Assembly: GCA_965232455.1 (NCBI GenBank)
Contig: OZ246981.1
Coordinates: 1,736,001 to 1,800,000, forward strand
Length of the DNA: 64,000 nucleotides
Source of the DNA: JBFGFX01 sp965232455
GTDB lineage: Bacteria; Pseudomonadota; Gammaproteobacteria; Steroidobacterales; Woeseiaceae
Direction: 5' to 3'
A model generated the notes under the pieces. The model did not search any database, had not been told where the DNA came from, and worked only from the letters and a program-made list of their open reading frames with translations. Within the stretch, counting starts at the first letter, position 1. The number at the start of each line of letters is the position of its first letter. Below are positions 41,977-51,222 of the stretch, one piece after another. The translations under genes and the position numbers were made by a program.

Positions 41977-42344
41977 TGCATCATCAACCTGCCGGCTCCG
42001 CGAACCGGCCCCGAAAGCCGCAGACCGGCGTCGCGCACATCTCTATGGTAATTCATCTTCGCTCCAAATAATCAAACACCGGGTGGATCCCGCGCCGTGC
42101 TCCATGGATCCGCCATGCCGGCATCCGCGAGCCGGTCGGCCATCATCCAACGCTACCGCGGCCCGTGACCATACGTATTTCACTGGATTCGACCGCGCGA
42201 TCTGCGGCGTTCTTTCGATACTGTGGGGCGGCGCATCCGCAAGGCGGTTTGCGTCCGGGCGAGAATTCGAGGCTTTCGTTTCAGGTCAACGGGTCGAATG
42301 CACTGGACGCCGCCGGGTGTCAACGGGAGGTTTCGCGCGAAAAA
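41977..42344. other. Intergenic region between fabH and the glutathione-transferase gene
   Basis: In 368 bases I see no gene. Frames on either strand are short, arginine-rich shadows. A 12-base palindrome TTTCGCGCGAAA (42331-42342) sits directly after the fabH stop codon. In many gammaproteobacteria fabD, fabG and acpP occupy this place; no remnant of them is recognisable. Confidence 0.55.
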
Positions 42345-43313
42345 TCAGTAGCGCATCAGGACGGAGCCCCAGGTGAACCCGCCCCCGAACGCCTCCATCA
42401 ACACCAGCTGGCCGCGCTGGATGCGGCCATCGCGAATGCCGACGTCGAGCGCCATCGGCACCGACGCCGCCGAGGTGTTGCCGTGATCCTGCACCGTCAG
42501 AATGACTTTCTTCATCGGCAGGCCGAGCCGTTTGGCGGTAGCCTGGATGATGCGTAAATTGGCCTGGTGCGGCACCAGCCAATCGAGTTCGGATTTGTCG
42601 ACGCCGTTTGCGACAAGCGCCTGTTCGGCAACCGCGCCCAAGGTCTTCACCGCGACTTTGAAAACCTCGTTGCCGCTCATGATGATCTTGGAGTCACCCA
42701 GCCCGGCCTTGGCGAGGTCCTTGGACGGACCGACCGGATAATACAGCAGATCCCGGTACTTCCCGTCCGCGCCCAGGTGGCATGAGATGATGCCGGGCTC
42801 TTCCGATGGTTTGACGATGACGGCGCCGGCGCCGTCACCGAACAACACGCAGGTGGTTCGATCAGTCCAGTCGACCAGCTTGCTGATGATCTCGGCACCG
42901 ATGACCAGCGCGCATTTCGCCTCTCCCAGGCGAATGTATTTGTCGGCCACCGACAGTGCGTAGATGAAACCGGTGCAGGCCGCCTCGACACTGAATGCCG
43001 GGCAGCCGTGAATGCCGAGCCGCTCCTGAACCAGGGTCGCAACGTTCGGGAACACCAGGTCGGGACTCGTCGTGCCAATGGCAATGAGGTCGATGTCCTC
43101 CGGCGCGACGCCGGCGTCCTCCATTGCCCGCTTCGCGGCGCCGACGCAAAGGTCCGAGGTGGTCTCGTGTTCCTCGGCGATATGGCGACGTTCGACACCG
43201 GTTCGAGTACGTATCCACTCGTCGCTGGTATCGACCATCTTCTCCAGATCCGCATTGGTCATGATGCGTTCGGGCAGATAACGACCGGTTCCGGCAATTC
43301 GCGTATGCATCAT
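42345..43313 (-). CDS. fabH: 3-oxoacyl-ACP synthase III
   Basis: A 322-residue thiolase-fold enzyme that condenses acetyl-CoA with malonyl-ACP to start fatty-acid synthesis. The catalytic Cys113 is in VEAACTGFIYAL, His in VPHQANLRI and Asn in HGNTSAASVPMAL. Length is normal. The start ATG at 43313 overlaps the plsX stop codon (ATGA); a second ATG at 43310 is adjacent. It ends the yceD-rpmF-plsX-fabH run. Confidence 0.96.
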   Translation of the reverse strand: MMHTRIAGTGRYLPERIMTNADLEKMVDTSDEWIRTRTGVERRHIAEEHETTSDLCVGAAKRAMEDAGVAPEDIDLIAIGTTSPDLVFPNVATLVQERLGIHGCPAFSVEAACTGFIYALSVADKYIRLGEAKCALVIGAEIISKLVDWTDRTTCVLFGDGAGAVIVKPSEEPGIISCHLGADGKYRDLLYYPVGPSKDLAKAGLGDSKIIMSGNEVFKVAVKTLGAVAEQALVANGVDKSELDWLVPHQANLRIIQATAKRLGLPMKKVILTVQDHGNTSAASVPMALDVGIRDGRIQRGQLVLMEAFGGGFTWGSVLMRY

Positions 43314-44320
43314 GCGGCTTCCTGTTGCAGCAGGTTGCCGATCTGTAACGGCACCTGATTTTTTACTTCTACGAGCGCCGTTTCGATCGCATGCTGAAAT
43401 GCGTGGGTATCGGCGCTGCCGTGGCTTTTTATAACGATACCATTAAGACCGACCAAGGAGGCACCATTGAAGTTACGCGAGTCCATTTCTCCCGCCAGCC
43501 GATTCAGAACCTGGCCGGCCAGCAGCGCCTGAAACTTCGCAAAAAGAGTACGCGTAAAGGCGCGGCGCAGATAGTGTCTTGCGAGGCCGACCGTACCCTC
43601 CATGCACTTGAGTGCAACGTTACCGGTGAAACCGTCCGTCACGACCACGTCGGCTTTGCCCGAGAATATCTCATTGCCCTCGATATAGCCGATGTAATTC
43701 AGCCCGCTCGAACTCAGCAGCGCCGACGCGCCCTTCACCGAGTCGTGGCCTTTCGACTCTTCGACGCCGATGTTGAGCAGCGCCACGCGGGGCCGCTCGA
43801 TCGACCGGATATCCGCGGTCACGATGGAGCCCATCAGCGCAAACTGGAACAGCTGCTCCGGATCGTTGACCGTGTTGGCGCCCAGGTCCAGCATGTGGAC
43901 GCTGCCGCCGATCGCGGGCAGTTCCGCAATGATTGCGGGACGATCGATACCGGGCAGCATTTTCAAAACAAACTTGGCGATTGCCATCAGCGCACCGGTG
44001 TTACCCGCGCTGACGCAAGCCTGCGCCTGCCCTTCTTTCACGAGATTGATGGCCACGCGCATCGAAGAATCTTTTTTCCGGCGCAGCGCCTCGGCGGGGG
44101 GTTCGGACATTTCGACGACTTCGGTGCAGCCACGAATCGTCAACCGCGGCTCGTTGCCGACGATACGGGTCACGAGCGCCTCCAGGACGCCGGCGTCACC
44201 GACCAGGATCAGGCGCAGGTTCGGGTGGCGATCCAGGCAGAGTTTGGCTGCACGCACGACAACCTCGGCGCCGAGGTCGCCGCTCATTGCATCCAGAGAA
44301 ATTACGGATTCGGTTGGCAC
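43310..44320 (-). CDS. plsX: Phosphate acyltransferase PlsX
   Basis: A 336-residue enzyme converting acyl-ACP to acyl-phosphate for phospholipid synthesis. The N-terminal motif reads ISLDAMSGDLGAE (usually DAMGGD), followed by VSAGNTGALMAIAKFVLK and ALLNIGVEESKGHDSVKGA. The start is GTG 44320; no ATG lies near it. It follows rpmF by 57 bases and overlaps fabH by four. Confidence 0.95.
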   Translation of the reverse strand: MPTESVISLDAMSGDLGAEVVVRAAKLCLDRHPNLRLILVGDAGVLEALVTRIVGNEPRLTIRGCTEVVEMSEPPAEALRRKKDSSMRVAINLVKEGQAQACVSAGNTGALMAIAKFVLKMLPGIDRPAIIAELPAIGGSVHMLDLGANTVNDPEQLFQFALMGSIVTADIRSIERPRVALLNIGVEESKGHDSVKGASALLSSSGLNYIGYIEGNEIFSGKADVVVTDGFTGNVALKCMEGTVGLARHYLRRAFTRTLFAKFQALLAGQVLNRLAGEMDSRNFNGASLVGLNGIVIKSHGSADTHAFQHAIETALVEVKNQVPLQIGNLLQQEAA

Positions 44321-44377
44321 AAGATGAATCTGGTGGACACGCGAGCCTGCTCACGCGCCAGCAGAGAACACATTGGG

Positions 44378-44569
44378 CTATTCGTCGTCGTCGTCGATGG
44401 TGTGTTCGATGACCTGCTTGCCACGGTAGAAGCCATCGGGGGTCACGCGATGTCGCAGATGCGTCTCGCCGGAGGTTGGATCAACGGACACGGTCGGGCC
44501 GCTGAGCTTGTCGTGCGAGCGGCGCATGCCGCGCCGGGCAGGTGTTTTGCGACTTTTTTGAACAGCCAT
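44378..44569 (-). CDS. rpmF: 50S ribosomal protein L32
   Basis: A 63-residue ribosomal protein. MAVQKSRKTPARRGMRRSHD and the later HRVTPDGFYRGKQV are diagnostic. It lacks the zinc-binding cysteines found in some L32 versions. It is preceded by yceD and followed by plsX, the conserved order. A GGAGA ribosome site lies upstream of the ATG. Confidence 0.97.
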   Translation of the reverse strand: MAVQKSRKTPARRGMRRSHDKLSGPTVSVDPTSGETHLRHRVTPDGFYRGKQVIEHTIDDDDE

Positions 44570-44692
44570 TTTTTCGTCTCCACCAAATCAGGTGCTTGCG
44601 GGTTGCTAAAACTGCTTGCCGACGCTGAGCGACGGATGCTCCGTCGCTACCGCCAGCTTGGCGAATCGGCCGGCTTTTCCCGCCGGCCTCCG

Positions 44693-45259
44693 CTATTTTA
44701 TCTCTTTCATCTGCGCCTTCAGACCGGCAAACGGCCGAACCGTTTCGCCAGCGCCCGTCGGCGATGCCTCCAAACGACCCGCGAGCGGACCGCAGAGCTC
44801 CGGTGACGGGTGCGCCGCCGATAGCGGCAGCGCCATAATCAACGCTTCTTCCACGAGATCCAGCGGCCGCAGCAGCTCCCCGGTCATCTCCCAGGCCTCG
44901 TAGCCCTCCAATCCGTCGCTCTGCTCGCCCGCCGCCGGCAGAACGTAGCGGAGATCCACCTCCACCGGCAGCTCGAACGGCTCCAGGCACCGCTGGCAGA
45001 CCGCGGTCAACCTTGCGGACGCCGAACCGGTAAGCGCGGGCACCGTCTCCCGCAGGTCCGCGAAACCGAACGAAAGCCGGACGGAAACCGGCGATTGGCG
45101 CCACCCCGGCGGCCGCTCCGACGGCGTGAGGGTTTGAAGATCCGCCCGCACGATGTCGCCGAGCCGCTCAAAATCGGACAGATCGCCTTTAAAATCAAAA
45201 GATTGACGACTCTCTGCCAGTGCTCTGGGTGTGTCTCGATCACGCAGTGCATGAGCCAT
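44693..45259 (-). CDS. yceD: DUF177 family protein YceD
   Basis: A 188-residue protein of the DUF177 family, linked to 23S rRNA accumulation in E. coli and plants. Conserved segments are LTAVCQRCLEPFELPVEVDL (an early CxxC) and the acidic tail region LDLVEEALIMALPLSAAHP. ATG 45259 (MAHALRDRDTP) gives the usual length, while the frame continues 81 codons upstream without resemblance. It precedes rpmF by 123 bases and diverges from maf. Confidence 0.9.
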   Translation of the reverse strand: MAHALRDRDTPRALAESRQSFDFKGDLSDFERLGDIVRADLQTLTPSERPPGWRQSPVSVRLSFGFADLRETVPALTGSASARLTAVCQRCLEPFELPVEVDLRYVLPAAGEQSDGLEGYEAWEMTGELLRPLDLVEEALIMALPLSAAHPSPELCGPLAGRLEASPTGAGETVRPFAGLKAQMKEIK

Positions 45260-45546
45260 GGGCCGCGCATGATAAGGACCCTGACGGCCGCTGTCAAAGC
45301 GATTCTGAGCGCAAAAACCCTCACCCGGAGTTTGCGCGGGGCAGCCGTTGAGATCGGACAAGGATTTGATTGCCTGAAAGATTTTCCGACCGGGCGGAAT
45401 AACCAGGTCTATTTGCGCGCGCGATAAATGCCCCGGGTGCTCGCGGACCGCCGGGAATGCGGCAACCGGCGTAATGAGGCCCGACGCTGGCTCCGGCGGC
45501 AACTTGACGTGTAGACTGCAGGAGTCGACTTAATTCATTGATAGAA

Positions 45547-46140
45547 ATGCAAAATCCCTCCGCCCCACCCATTGTGCTCGCCTCTTCGTCCCGGTACCGG
45601 CGCGGTCTCCTCGATCGGTTTCTCGACGAATTCGAGAGCGTTTCTCCGGACGTGGACGAAACGCCGGTGCCCGGCATGGACGCCGAAGCGCTGGCCGGGG
45701 CGCTGGCGCGCCGCAAGGCCGAGGCGGTATCGAGCAATCACCGGAACGCACTCATCATCGGCGCAGACCAGCTGGCCGTGCTCGACGAACGCGTGCTTGG
45801 CAAGCCGGGCGACCATCAAACCGCGGTCGAACAGCTGCTCGCCGCTTCCGGAAAAACGGTCCGTTTTCTCACCGCCGTCTGCATCCTCGATCCGACGAGC
45901 CGGACGCGTTCCGAACACGTCGATGAGACAATCGTCCGCTTCCGACGCTTCGATCGCCGCCTCGCGGAAATCTACCTGCGGCATGACGAACCGTATGACT
46001 GCGCCGGGAGCTTTCGTATCGAAGGCGCCGGCTTCGTATTGTTCGAGTCGGTCAAAACGGACGACCCGACGGCGCTCATCGGTATGCCGATGATTTGGGT
46101 GGCGGGTCGGTTGCAGGAACTGGGGTATCTGCTTCCCTAG
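45547..46140 (+). CDS. maf: Maf-like nucleoside triphosphate pyrophosphatase (YceF group)
   Basis: A 197-residue house-cleaning enzyme hydrolysing non-canonical nucleoside triphosphates. IVLASSSRYRRGLLDRF holds the conserved SSSxxR, and SNHRNALIIGADQLAVLDERVLGKPG carries the catalytic Asp. The frame starts at TTG 45538, but ATG 45547 gives a better N terminus. Context beside yceD, rpmF and plsX matches E. coli yceF. It converges on rluC with a 12-base gap. Confidence 0.93.
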   Translation: MQNPSAPPIVLASSSRYRRGLLDRFLDEFESVSPDVDETPVPGMDAEALAGALARRKAEAVSSNHRNALIIGADQLAVLDERVLGKPGDHQTAVEQLLAASGKTVRFLTAVCILDPTSRTRSEHVDETIVRFRRFDRRLAEIYLRHDEPYDCAGSFRIEGAGFVLFESVKTDDPTALIGMPMIWVAGRLQELGYLLP

Positions 46141-46152
46141 AGGAGATTCCGG

Positions 46153-47124
46153 CTACGCTTTCAGTTTGCGAATGCCCGCGTTCAGGAATTCGTCGAGCTC
46201 GTTACTGAGTGCGGCGGTGAAATGCAGCTCATTGCCGTGCTCATCGGGAAATGCGATGGACTGGGCGTGCAGGAAAAGACGCGGCAGGCCGAGTTCTGCG
46301 AATACACGATTCTGATCAGCGTCCCCGTAACGATCGTCGCCCGCGATCGGGTGATCCGCATGCGCCGCGTGAACGCGGATTTGGTGCGTACGACCGGTTT
46401 TCGGCTGGCACTGAACCAGGCTCGCCGCCCCGAAACGCCGGGCCAGGCGGATACGGGTCTCGGCCGGCTTGCCGGCGGGACTGACGATGACGTGTCTCTC
46501 GCCGTTCCGGCGATGCTTCACGAGTAAAGGCGCCTTGATTACCGTGTCGCCGAGCTGCCAGTCGCCGAGCACGAGCGCAAGATAGTTTTTTTCGACCTTA
46601 CCTTCGCGGAACATCGCATGCAGGGCCCGGAGCGCGCTGCGGCGTTTCGCGAGCACCAACACGCCCGACGTGTCCCGGTCTAGCCGATGCACCAGCGACA
46701 GGTCGCGTAGCTCGGGACGCGCAGCCCGCATGAGTTCGATGACGCCATGGCTGACGCCGCTGCCGCCGTGCACCGCGACGCCGCTCGGCTTGTTGAGCAC
46801 CAGCAGGCGCTTGTCCTCGAAAAGGACCTCCGCGGACAGATCGTCGACCCGTCGCCGCGGCGGCGCATCCGGCTCGGGCTTCAGCGTCGCTGGCGGTATC
46901 CGGACCTCGTCGCCCGCCTGCAGCCGGTATTCGGCCTTTACCCGCCCGCCGTTCACCCGGACCTCGCCCCTCCGCAAAATTCGGTACAGGCGGCTTTTCG
47001 GCAATCCCGGCAGTTCGCGGCGCAGGAAGTTGTCGATGCGCTGATCCGCCAGGCCCTCGTCGATCCGTACTTTACGGACCCTGGAACGGGCGGGTTCGGG
47101 CGTTTCCGCGGACTTTCGCTGCAT
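46153..47124 (-). CDS. rluC: 23S rRNA pseudouridine synthase (RluC type)
   Basis: A 323-residue RluA-family enzyme. An N-terminal S4 domain (QRIDNFLRRELPGLPKSRLY) precedes the catalytic domain with HRLDRDTSGVLVLAK, where D149 is the nucleophile. E. coli RluC modifies positions 955, 2504 and 2580. ATG 47124 gives the normal length; the frame runs 67 codons further without homology. The divergent rluC/rne arrangement is standard in gammaproteobacteria. Confidence 0.93.
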   Translation of the reverse strand: MQRKSAETPEPARSRVRKVRIDEGLADQRIDNFLRRELPGLPKSRLYRILRRGEVRVNGGRVKAEYRLQAGDEVRIPPATLKPEPDAPPRRRVDDLSAEVLFEDKRLLVLNKPSGVAVHGGSGVSHGVIELMRAARPELRDLSLVHRLDRDTSGVLVLAKRRSALRALHAMFREGKVEKNYLALVLGDWQLGDTVIKAPLLVKHRRNGERHVIVSPAGKPAETRIRLARRFGAASLVQCQPKTGRTHQIRVHAAHADHPIAGDDRYGDADQNRVFAELGLPRLFLHAQSIAFPDEHGNELHFTAALSNELDEFLNAGIRKLKA

Positions 47125-47556
47125 GAACAGTGACTTATTTGAGGGTTTGCGACCGGATTCCGGGCACGGAGGACGAATGCTGTGGTATATTACCTTGCTG
47201 TGGCGCCTTTGGAACCTCTCCAAACGCGCGCAACACTCGAATTTCGTCGCGGCCGGCCGGCAACGCGGGCCGCGCGTGAAGTTTATGTCTTTCCGCGCCG
47301 AGGCATACCTAGGCGCGGGATCCAATTGGCAGCGAGCGGACGAACCGACGATTGCCGAGGCGGCAAAGCCGCAGGGATTTAATGATCAATTTTCTGCTGG
47401 GCGCATCACTCTGGATTGCAGCCCTTCCGAAGTTAAGCGATCGCAGCGTCGTCGTTATGCGTCGACTTTTTGCTGCGCGCACTCCCTGCCCCGCCGCCCC
47501 CAGCGGTTTCCGTTTTCATGACTCGCTGCCCCACGACAAGCAAAAAGTAGGGCAAC
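47125..47556. other. rluC/rne divergent region with the long rne leader
   Basis: This 432-base region has no gene. In related bacteria it contains the rne promoters and a structured leader that lets RNase E regulate its own mRNA. Here a small hairpin GCGGC-AAA-GCCGC occurs at 47360-47372, and an extended -10 (TGG followed by TATATT at 47186-47191) is a promoter candidate. Equivalence with the E. coli leader is inferred from position only. Confidence 0.5.
47183..47191 (+). promoter_or_regulatory. Candidate extended -10 promoter for rne
   Basis: TG at 47183-47184, one base, then TATATT at 47186-47191. No good -35 precedes it, as allowed for extended -10 promoters. The leader would be about 360 bases, similar to the E. 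coli case. Confidence 0.35.
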
Positions 47557-50361
47557 ATGAAACGAATGTTATTCAATGCAACTCAAGAAGAAGAGTTGCG
47601 CGTGGCGATGGTCGATGGCCAACGCTTGTATGATCTGAATATAGAGTTACCCGCCAGCGAACGGAAAAAAGCCAACATCTACAAGGGGACGATCACCCGT
47701 ATCGAGCCGAGTCTCGAGGCGGCGTTCGTCAACTACGGCGCCGAACGGCACGGGTTTCTACCTCTCAAGGAAATTTCCAGCGAGTATTTCATCTCGGAGC
47801 CTGCCTCCGGCGGCAAACCCAATATCCGGGAGGTCCTCAAGGAGGGCCAGGACATTGTCGTCCAAATCGACAAGGAGGAGCGCGGCAACAAAGGCGCCGC
47901 GTTGACGACGTTCGTCAGCCTGGCCGGCCGTTTCATCGTTCTGAAACCGAACAAAAGCCGCTCCGGCGGCGTGTCTCGCCGCATTGTCGGCGAAGACCGC
48001 GACCTGGCGCGCAAATCGCTCAAAGCGGTAAACGTTCCCGAGGGTATGAGCGTCATTTTGCGCACGGCCGGCATCGACAGAAGCGGCGAGGAACTCGAAT
48101 GGGACTTGAACAACCTGCTCGCGATATGGGAGGCGATCAAACTGGTCGTCGTCCGGCGACCCTCCCCTTTCCTGATTTATCGAGAGAGCGACTCGGTGGT
48201 CCGCGCGCTGCGGGATTACCTGACCAACGAGATCGGCGAGATTCTGATCGACAATGAATCGGCGTACAACGACGCCAAGGAGTTCATCGAACAGGTCATG
48301 CCGCACAATCTGCGCAAACTCAAGCACTACAAGGATCCCGTGCCGTTGTTCACGCGGTATCAAATCGAATCGCAGATCGAGTCTGCATTTGCGCACCAGG
48401 TCACGCTACCTTCCGGCGGCAGCATGGTCATCGACCACACCGAGGCCCTGGTATCGATCGACATCAACTCGGCAAGAGCCACCAAGGGCGGCGACATCGA
48501 GGCCACGGCGCTGCAGACGAACCTCGAGGCCGCCGACGAAATCGGACGCCAGCTCAGGCTGCGCGACCTGGGCGGGCTCATTGTGATCGACTTCATCGAC
48601 ATGGGGCCGCAAAAACACCAGCGTGAAGTCGAATCCAGACTGCGTGAAGCGGTGCGCCAGGACCGCGCGCGCGTGCAGATAGGCAAGATCAGCCGCTTCG
48701 GCTTAATGGAAATGTCCCGCCAGCGGCTGCGCCCGTCGCTTGGCGAATCGAGTTACCTCACCTGCCCGCGCTGCTCCGGCGTTGGCAACATCCGCAGCGT
48801 CGAATCATTGGCGCTGGCCATTCTTCGCATCATCGGCGAAGAGGCACGGAAAGAACGAACCGCCAAAGTCATCGCTCAACTGCCGGCCGAAGTGGCCACC
48901 TATCTGTTGAACGAAAAACGCGACTGGGTGCAGAACGTCGAATCGCGGCACGAACTGCAGGTCATCCTGGTTGCCAATCCGAACCTGGAAACGCCGCACT
49001 ATCAGATTCGGCGCGTCCGTGACGATCAGACGGAGTTGCCCGAGAACGTGGGCACGAGTTACGAGCTCGCCGAGCCGGAAGAGGAACAGATCATCCCGCA
49101 GGCAATCCAAACCCCGAAACCGGCCGAAACGCCGGCGATCGCCACGGTCGTTTCGACGACGCCTGCGCCGAAACGCAAACCGGCGGCGGAGAAAAAAGAA
49201 CCCGGACTGCTTGCAAAAATCGTGAGTCTCTTCGCGCCCGAGGAAAAGGACGAGGAGAAAACGGCTGCCAGGAAACGTTCCGCCGGTCGCACGCCGCGCA
49301 AGAAATCGGACAGCCGCTCCCGCGGCGGCCAGCGTAGTCGTCGCCGAAGCGAAGGACAAAAAGGCGGCGACGGCAAGAAAGCGGCCGGGGGCAAAAAAGC
49401 GCCTGCGAAAAAGCGCAGCAAGAAGGCTGAAGGCGGAGAACAAAAACAGCAGCGCGCTGGCGGTGAGGGACAGCAGCAGAAAAAGAAGAGCAAAAAGAAA
49501 CCGCAGGCGCAGCCCGCCGCGACCGGCGACGAGAAACAGGGCGAAGCGCGTCCGTCCAGCGGACGACGCCGCAGCCGTGGCGGACGCCGCCGTCGCCGCG
49601 GCGGCCCGGATGGCGCCGACGCAACGACGTCCGCGGCGGCGACGGACACGGCGGCGGATCAAAAAGATCAGGCAACGCCGGCACCTCAGGAGAAAGACAA
49701 GGCCAAGAGTGAGTCGCCGCGTCGCCGGAAACCCCGGGCAGCAGCCGACAAAGCGGAGAAAACCGACAAGCCGGAAAAACAGGAGACCAGGGACGATCGA
49801 GCCGCACAGGTGCCGGAACCGGCCGCCGCGGCAAAACCGGCAGCGGCGCCGGCCGAAACGAAACCTGCGGCAGTGGAGGACAAACCCGCGGACAAAGCGA
49901 CGGCAGAACCGGCGGACAAACCCGCGGAAAAATCCGTGGACAGGAAACCGAAGCAACAGGCGAAGCCCGCACAGACTCCCGACTACGACGACACTCAGCC
50001 GGAACTTCCAGTAATCCGCGTGCCGGAGGACGAAAAACCCAAACGCCGGCGGAAACCTCGGGCCGCGGACGATTCGGTGCACGTCAAATCCGCGCAGCTC
50101 GAAGCCACGACGACGGCGCCGGCGGACGCAAAACCGGCGCATGAACCGGCAGCGGAAAAAGCCGATGTCGAAGCGAAACAGCCGCCGCCGTCAAAAGCGA
50201 AAAAGCAGGGCAACGGCGATAGCCCACCGGCCGATACGTCGAAACCCGCAGCCGCGGAACCGGCCAAGGAGCCGTCCGCAAAACCGAAGGGCCGGCTGCT
50301 GCCGTGGGAACCGCAGGCGCCGGCGGGAGAGCCGTCGTCGGACAACAGTTCGTCGGACTGA
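47557..50361 (+). CDS. rne: Ribonuclease E
   Basis: A 934-residue endonuclease that starts mRNA decay and processes rRNA and tRNA. The catalytic half (1-520) has an S1 domain from about residue 38, catalytic Asp302 (VSIDINSARATKGGD) and Asp345 (IVIDFIDMG), and the zinc-link CPRC at 403-406. The second half (about 520-934) is disordered and dominated by Lys, Ala, Pro, Glu and Arg, with arginine-rich patches (SGRRRSRGGRRRRRGGPDG) that should bind RNA. The final residues GRLLPWEPQAP resemble the PNPase-binding end seen in some RNase E tails. The start MKRMLFNATQEEELRVA is canonical. Confidence 0.96.
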   Translation: MKRMLFNATQEEELRVAMVDGQRLYDLNIELPASERKKANIYKGTITRIEPSLEAAFVNYGAERHGFLPLKEISSEYFISEPASGGKPNIREVLKEGQDIVVQIDKEERGNKGAALTTFVSLAGRFIVLKPNKSRSGGVSRRIVGEDRDLARKSLKAVNVPEGMSVILRTAGIDRSGEELEWDLNNLLAIWEAIKLVVVRRPSPFLIYRESDSVVRALRDYLTNEIGEILIDNESAYNDAKEFIEQVMPHNLRKLKHYKDPVPLFTRYQIESQIESAFAHQVTLPSGGSMVIDHTEALVSIDINSARATKGGDIEATALQTNLEAADEIGRQLRLRDLGGLIVIDFIDMGPQKHQREVESRLREAVRQDRARVQIGKISRFGLMEMSRQRLRPSLGESSYLTCPRCSGVGNIRSVESLALAILRIIGEEARKERTAKVIAQLPAEVATYLLNEKRDWVQNVESRHELQVILVANPNLETPHYQIRRVRDDQTELPENVGTSYELAEPEEEQIIPQAIQTPKPAETPAIATVVSTTPAPKRKPAAEKKEPGLLAKIVSLFAPEEKDEEKTAARKRSAGRTPRKKSDSRSRGGQRSRRRSEGQKGGDGKKAAGGKKAPAKKRSKKAEGGEQKQQRAGGEGQQQKKKSKKKPQAQPAATGDEKQGEARPSSGRRRSRGGRRRRRGGPDGADATTSAAATDTAADQKDQATPAPQEKDKAKSESPRRRKPRAAADKAEKTDKPEKQETRDDRAAQVPEPAAAAKPAAAPAETKPAAVEDKPADKATAEPADKPAEKSVDRKPKQQAKPAQTPDYDDTQPELPVIRVPEDEKPKRRRKPRAADDSVHVKSAQLEATTTAPADAKPAHEPAAEKADVEAKQPPPSKAKKQGNGDSPPADTSKPAAAEPAKEPSAKPKGRLLPWEPQAPAGEPSSDNSSSD

Positions 50362-50370
50362 CGGTCAAAT

Positions 50371-50407
50371 GAACACGGCATCCGCGATCGCTGCGGACGC
50401 CGTGTTC
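50371..50407. terminator. Hairpin between rne and the phosphatase gene
   Basis: GAACACGGC (50371-50379) pairs with GCCGTGTTC (50399-50407), with an inner stem TCCGC/GCGGA, giving a nearly continuous 14-bp hairpin 10 bases after the rne stop codon. It lacks a T run, so it may act as an mRNA end stabiliser or a bidirectional terminator. Confidence 0.55.
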
Positions 50408-50468
50408 GCACAATCGCGTCTATCCACGCGCAACGGGTCGTGTTCCGCACACGCGACGGGCACCGCGC

Positions 50469-50957
50469 CTACAAATGGCGCCTGCGAATCTCCCGCAGCA
50501 AACCCGCCGCCCCGTCCTCGATCAAATCCAGGACACGCTCGAAGCCCGCGGTGCCGCCGTAATACGGATCGGGAACCTCCGTCACCCGCGCCCCTTCGGC
50601 GTACTCGAGGAACAAGCGGATCTGGCCCACCGCGTCCCTCGTCGCCCGATCCTGCAAGGTCACGAGGTTGAGGTTGTCCATCGCGAGGATCAGGTCGAAG
50701 GTCTCGAAATCGTCCTCCCTCACCCGCCGTGCGCGCAGCGTCGACATTTCCACGCCGCGCCGCTCCGCGGCCGCCTGAGCCCGCCGGTCCGGCGGTTCGC
50801 CTTCGTGATACGCGTGGGTGCCCGCCGAATCGATGCGGATCACGTCGTTGAGTTCGGCGTCGACCACGAGTTTGCGAAACACGCCTTCGGCTGTCGGCGA
50901 GCGGCAGATGTTGCCCATGCAGACGAATAAGACGCTAACCTTCTTTTGTTTACTCAT
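50469..50957 (-). CDS. Low-molecular-weight protein-tyrosine phosphatase
   Basis: A 162-residue cysteine phosphatase. The P-loop CMGNICRS (catalytic Cys13, Arg19) is close to the N terminus, and the general-acid Asp lies in the conserved VPDPYYGG. Some members of this family control exopolysaccharide tyrosine kinases; others are arginine phosphatases. No kinase or capsule gene is nearby, so the partner is unknown. ATG 50957 (MSKQKKVSVLF) is chosen over two extra upstream codons. It converges on rne. Confidence 0.93.
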   Translation of the reverse strand: MSKQKKVSVLFVCMGNICRSPTAEGVFRKLVVDAELNDVIRIDSAGTHAYHEGEPPDRRAQAAAERRGVEMSTLRARRVREDDFETFDLILAMDNLNLVTLQDRATRDAVGQIRLFLEYAEGARVTEVPDPYYGGTAGFERVLDLIEDGAAGLLREIRRRHL

Positions 50958-50973
50958 AACCAACTATTTTCTC

Positions 50974-50997
50974 GTTCATTCGTGTTCGCTCATGTTC
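50974..50997. repeat. Three GTTC motifs at exact 10-bp spacing
   Basis: GTTC occurs at 50974, 50984 and 50994, just upstream of the phosphatase gene, as part of a loose 10-bp direct repeat (TCGTTCAT, TCGTGTTCG, TCATGTTCG). All copies face the same side of the helix, so a regulator site is possible. Confidence 0.3.
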
Positions 50998-51222
50998 GGC
51001 AAAAGCCCACTCACGAACACCGCTCTTGTGTCCCGAACGGTAGATGAAAATTGACATTTGTCGAAAGCGCAAATCGATTGAGAAAGATTACATGATCTCT
51101 GGTCAAGATGTTCTGTGTCCTCGTGTCTGAAGGCTGCCCCCGGAAGAGCCCCCAATCTACATATGGGTTCGCAATGACTCGCGAAAACTCAAGTATTCGC
51201 CGAGATTGTACTTGGCTATATG

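Noticed and set aside
43391..44806. A 471-codon rightward frame across plsX and rpmF
   Set aside because: It is antisense to two unmistakable conserved genes and has no family pattern of its own.
48805..50142. A long leftward open frame (445 codons), and another of 293 codons, opposite the rne C-terminal half
   Set aside because: Low-complexity, GC-rich codons of rne make the opposite strand free of stops. The translations are Phe/Arg/Cys-rich repeats without any domain.
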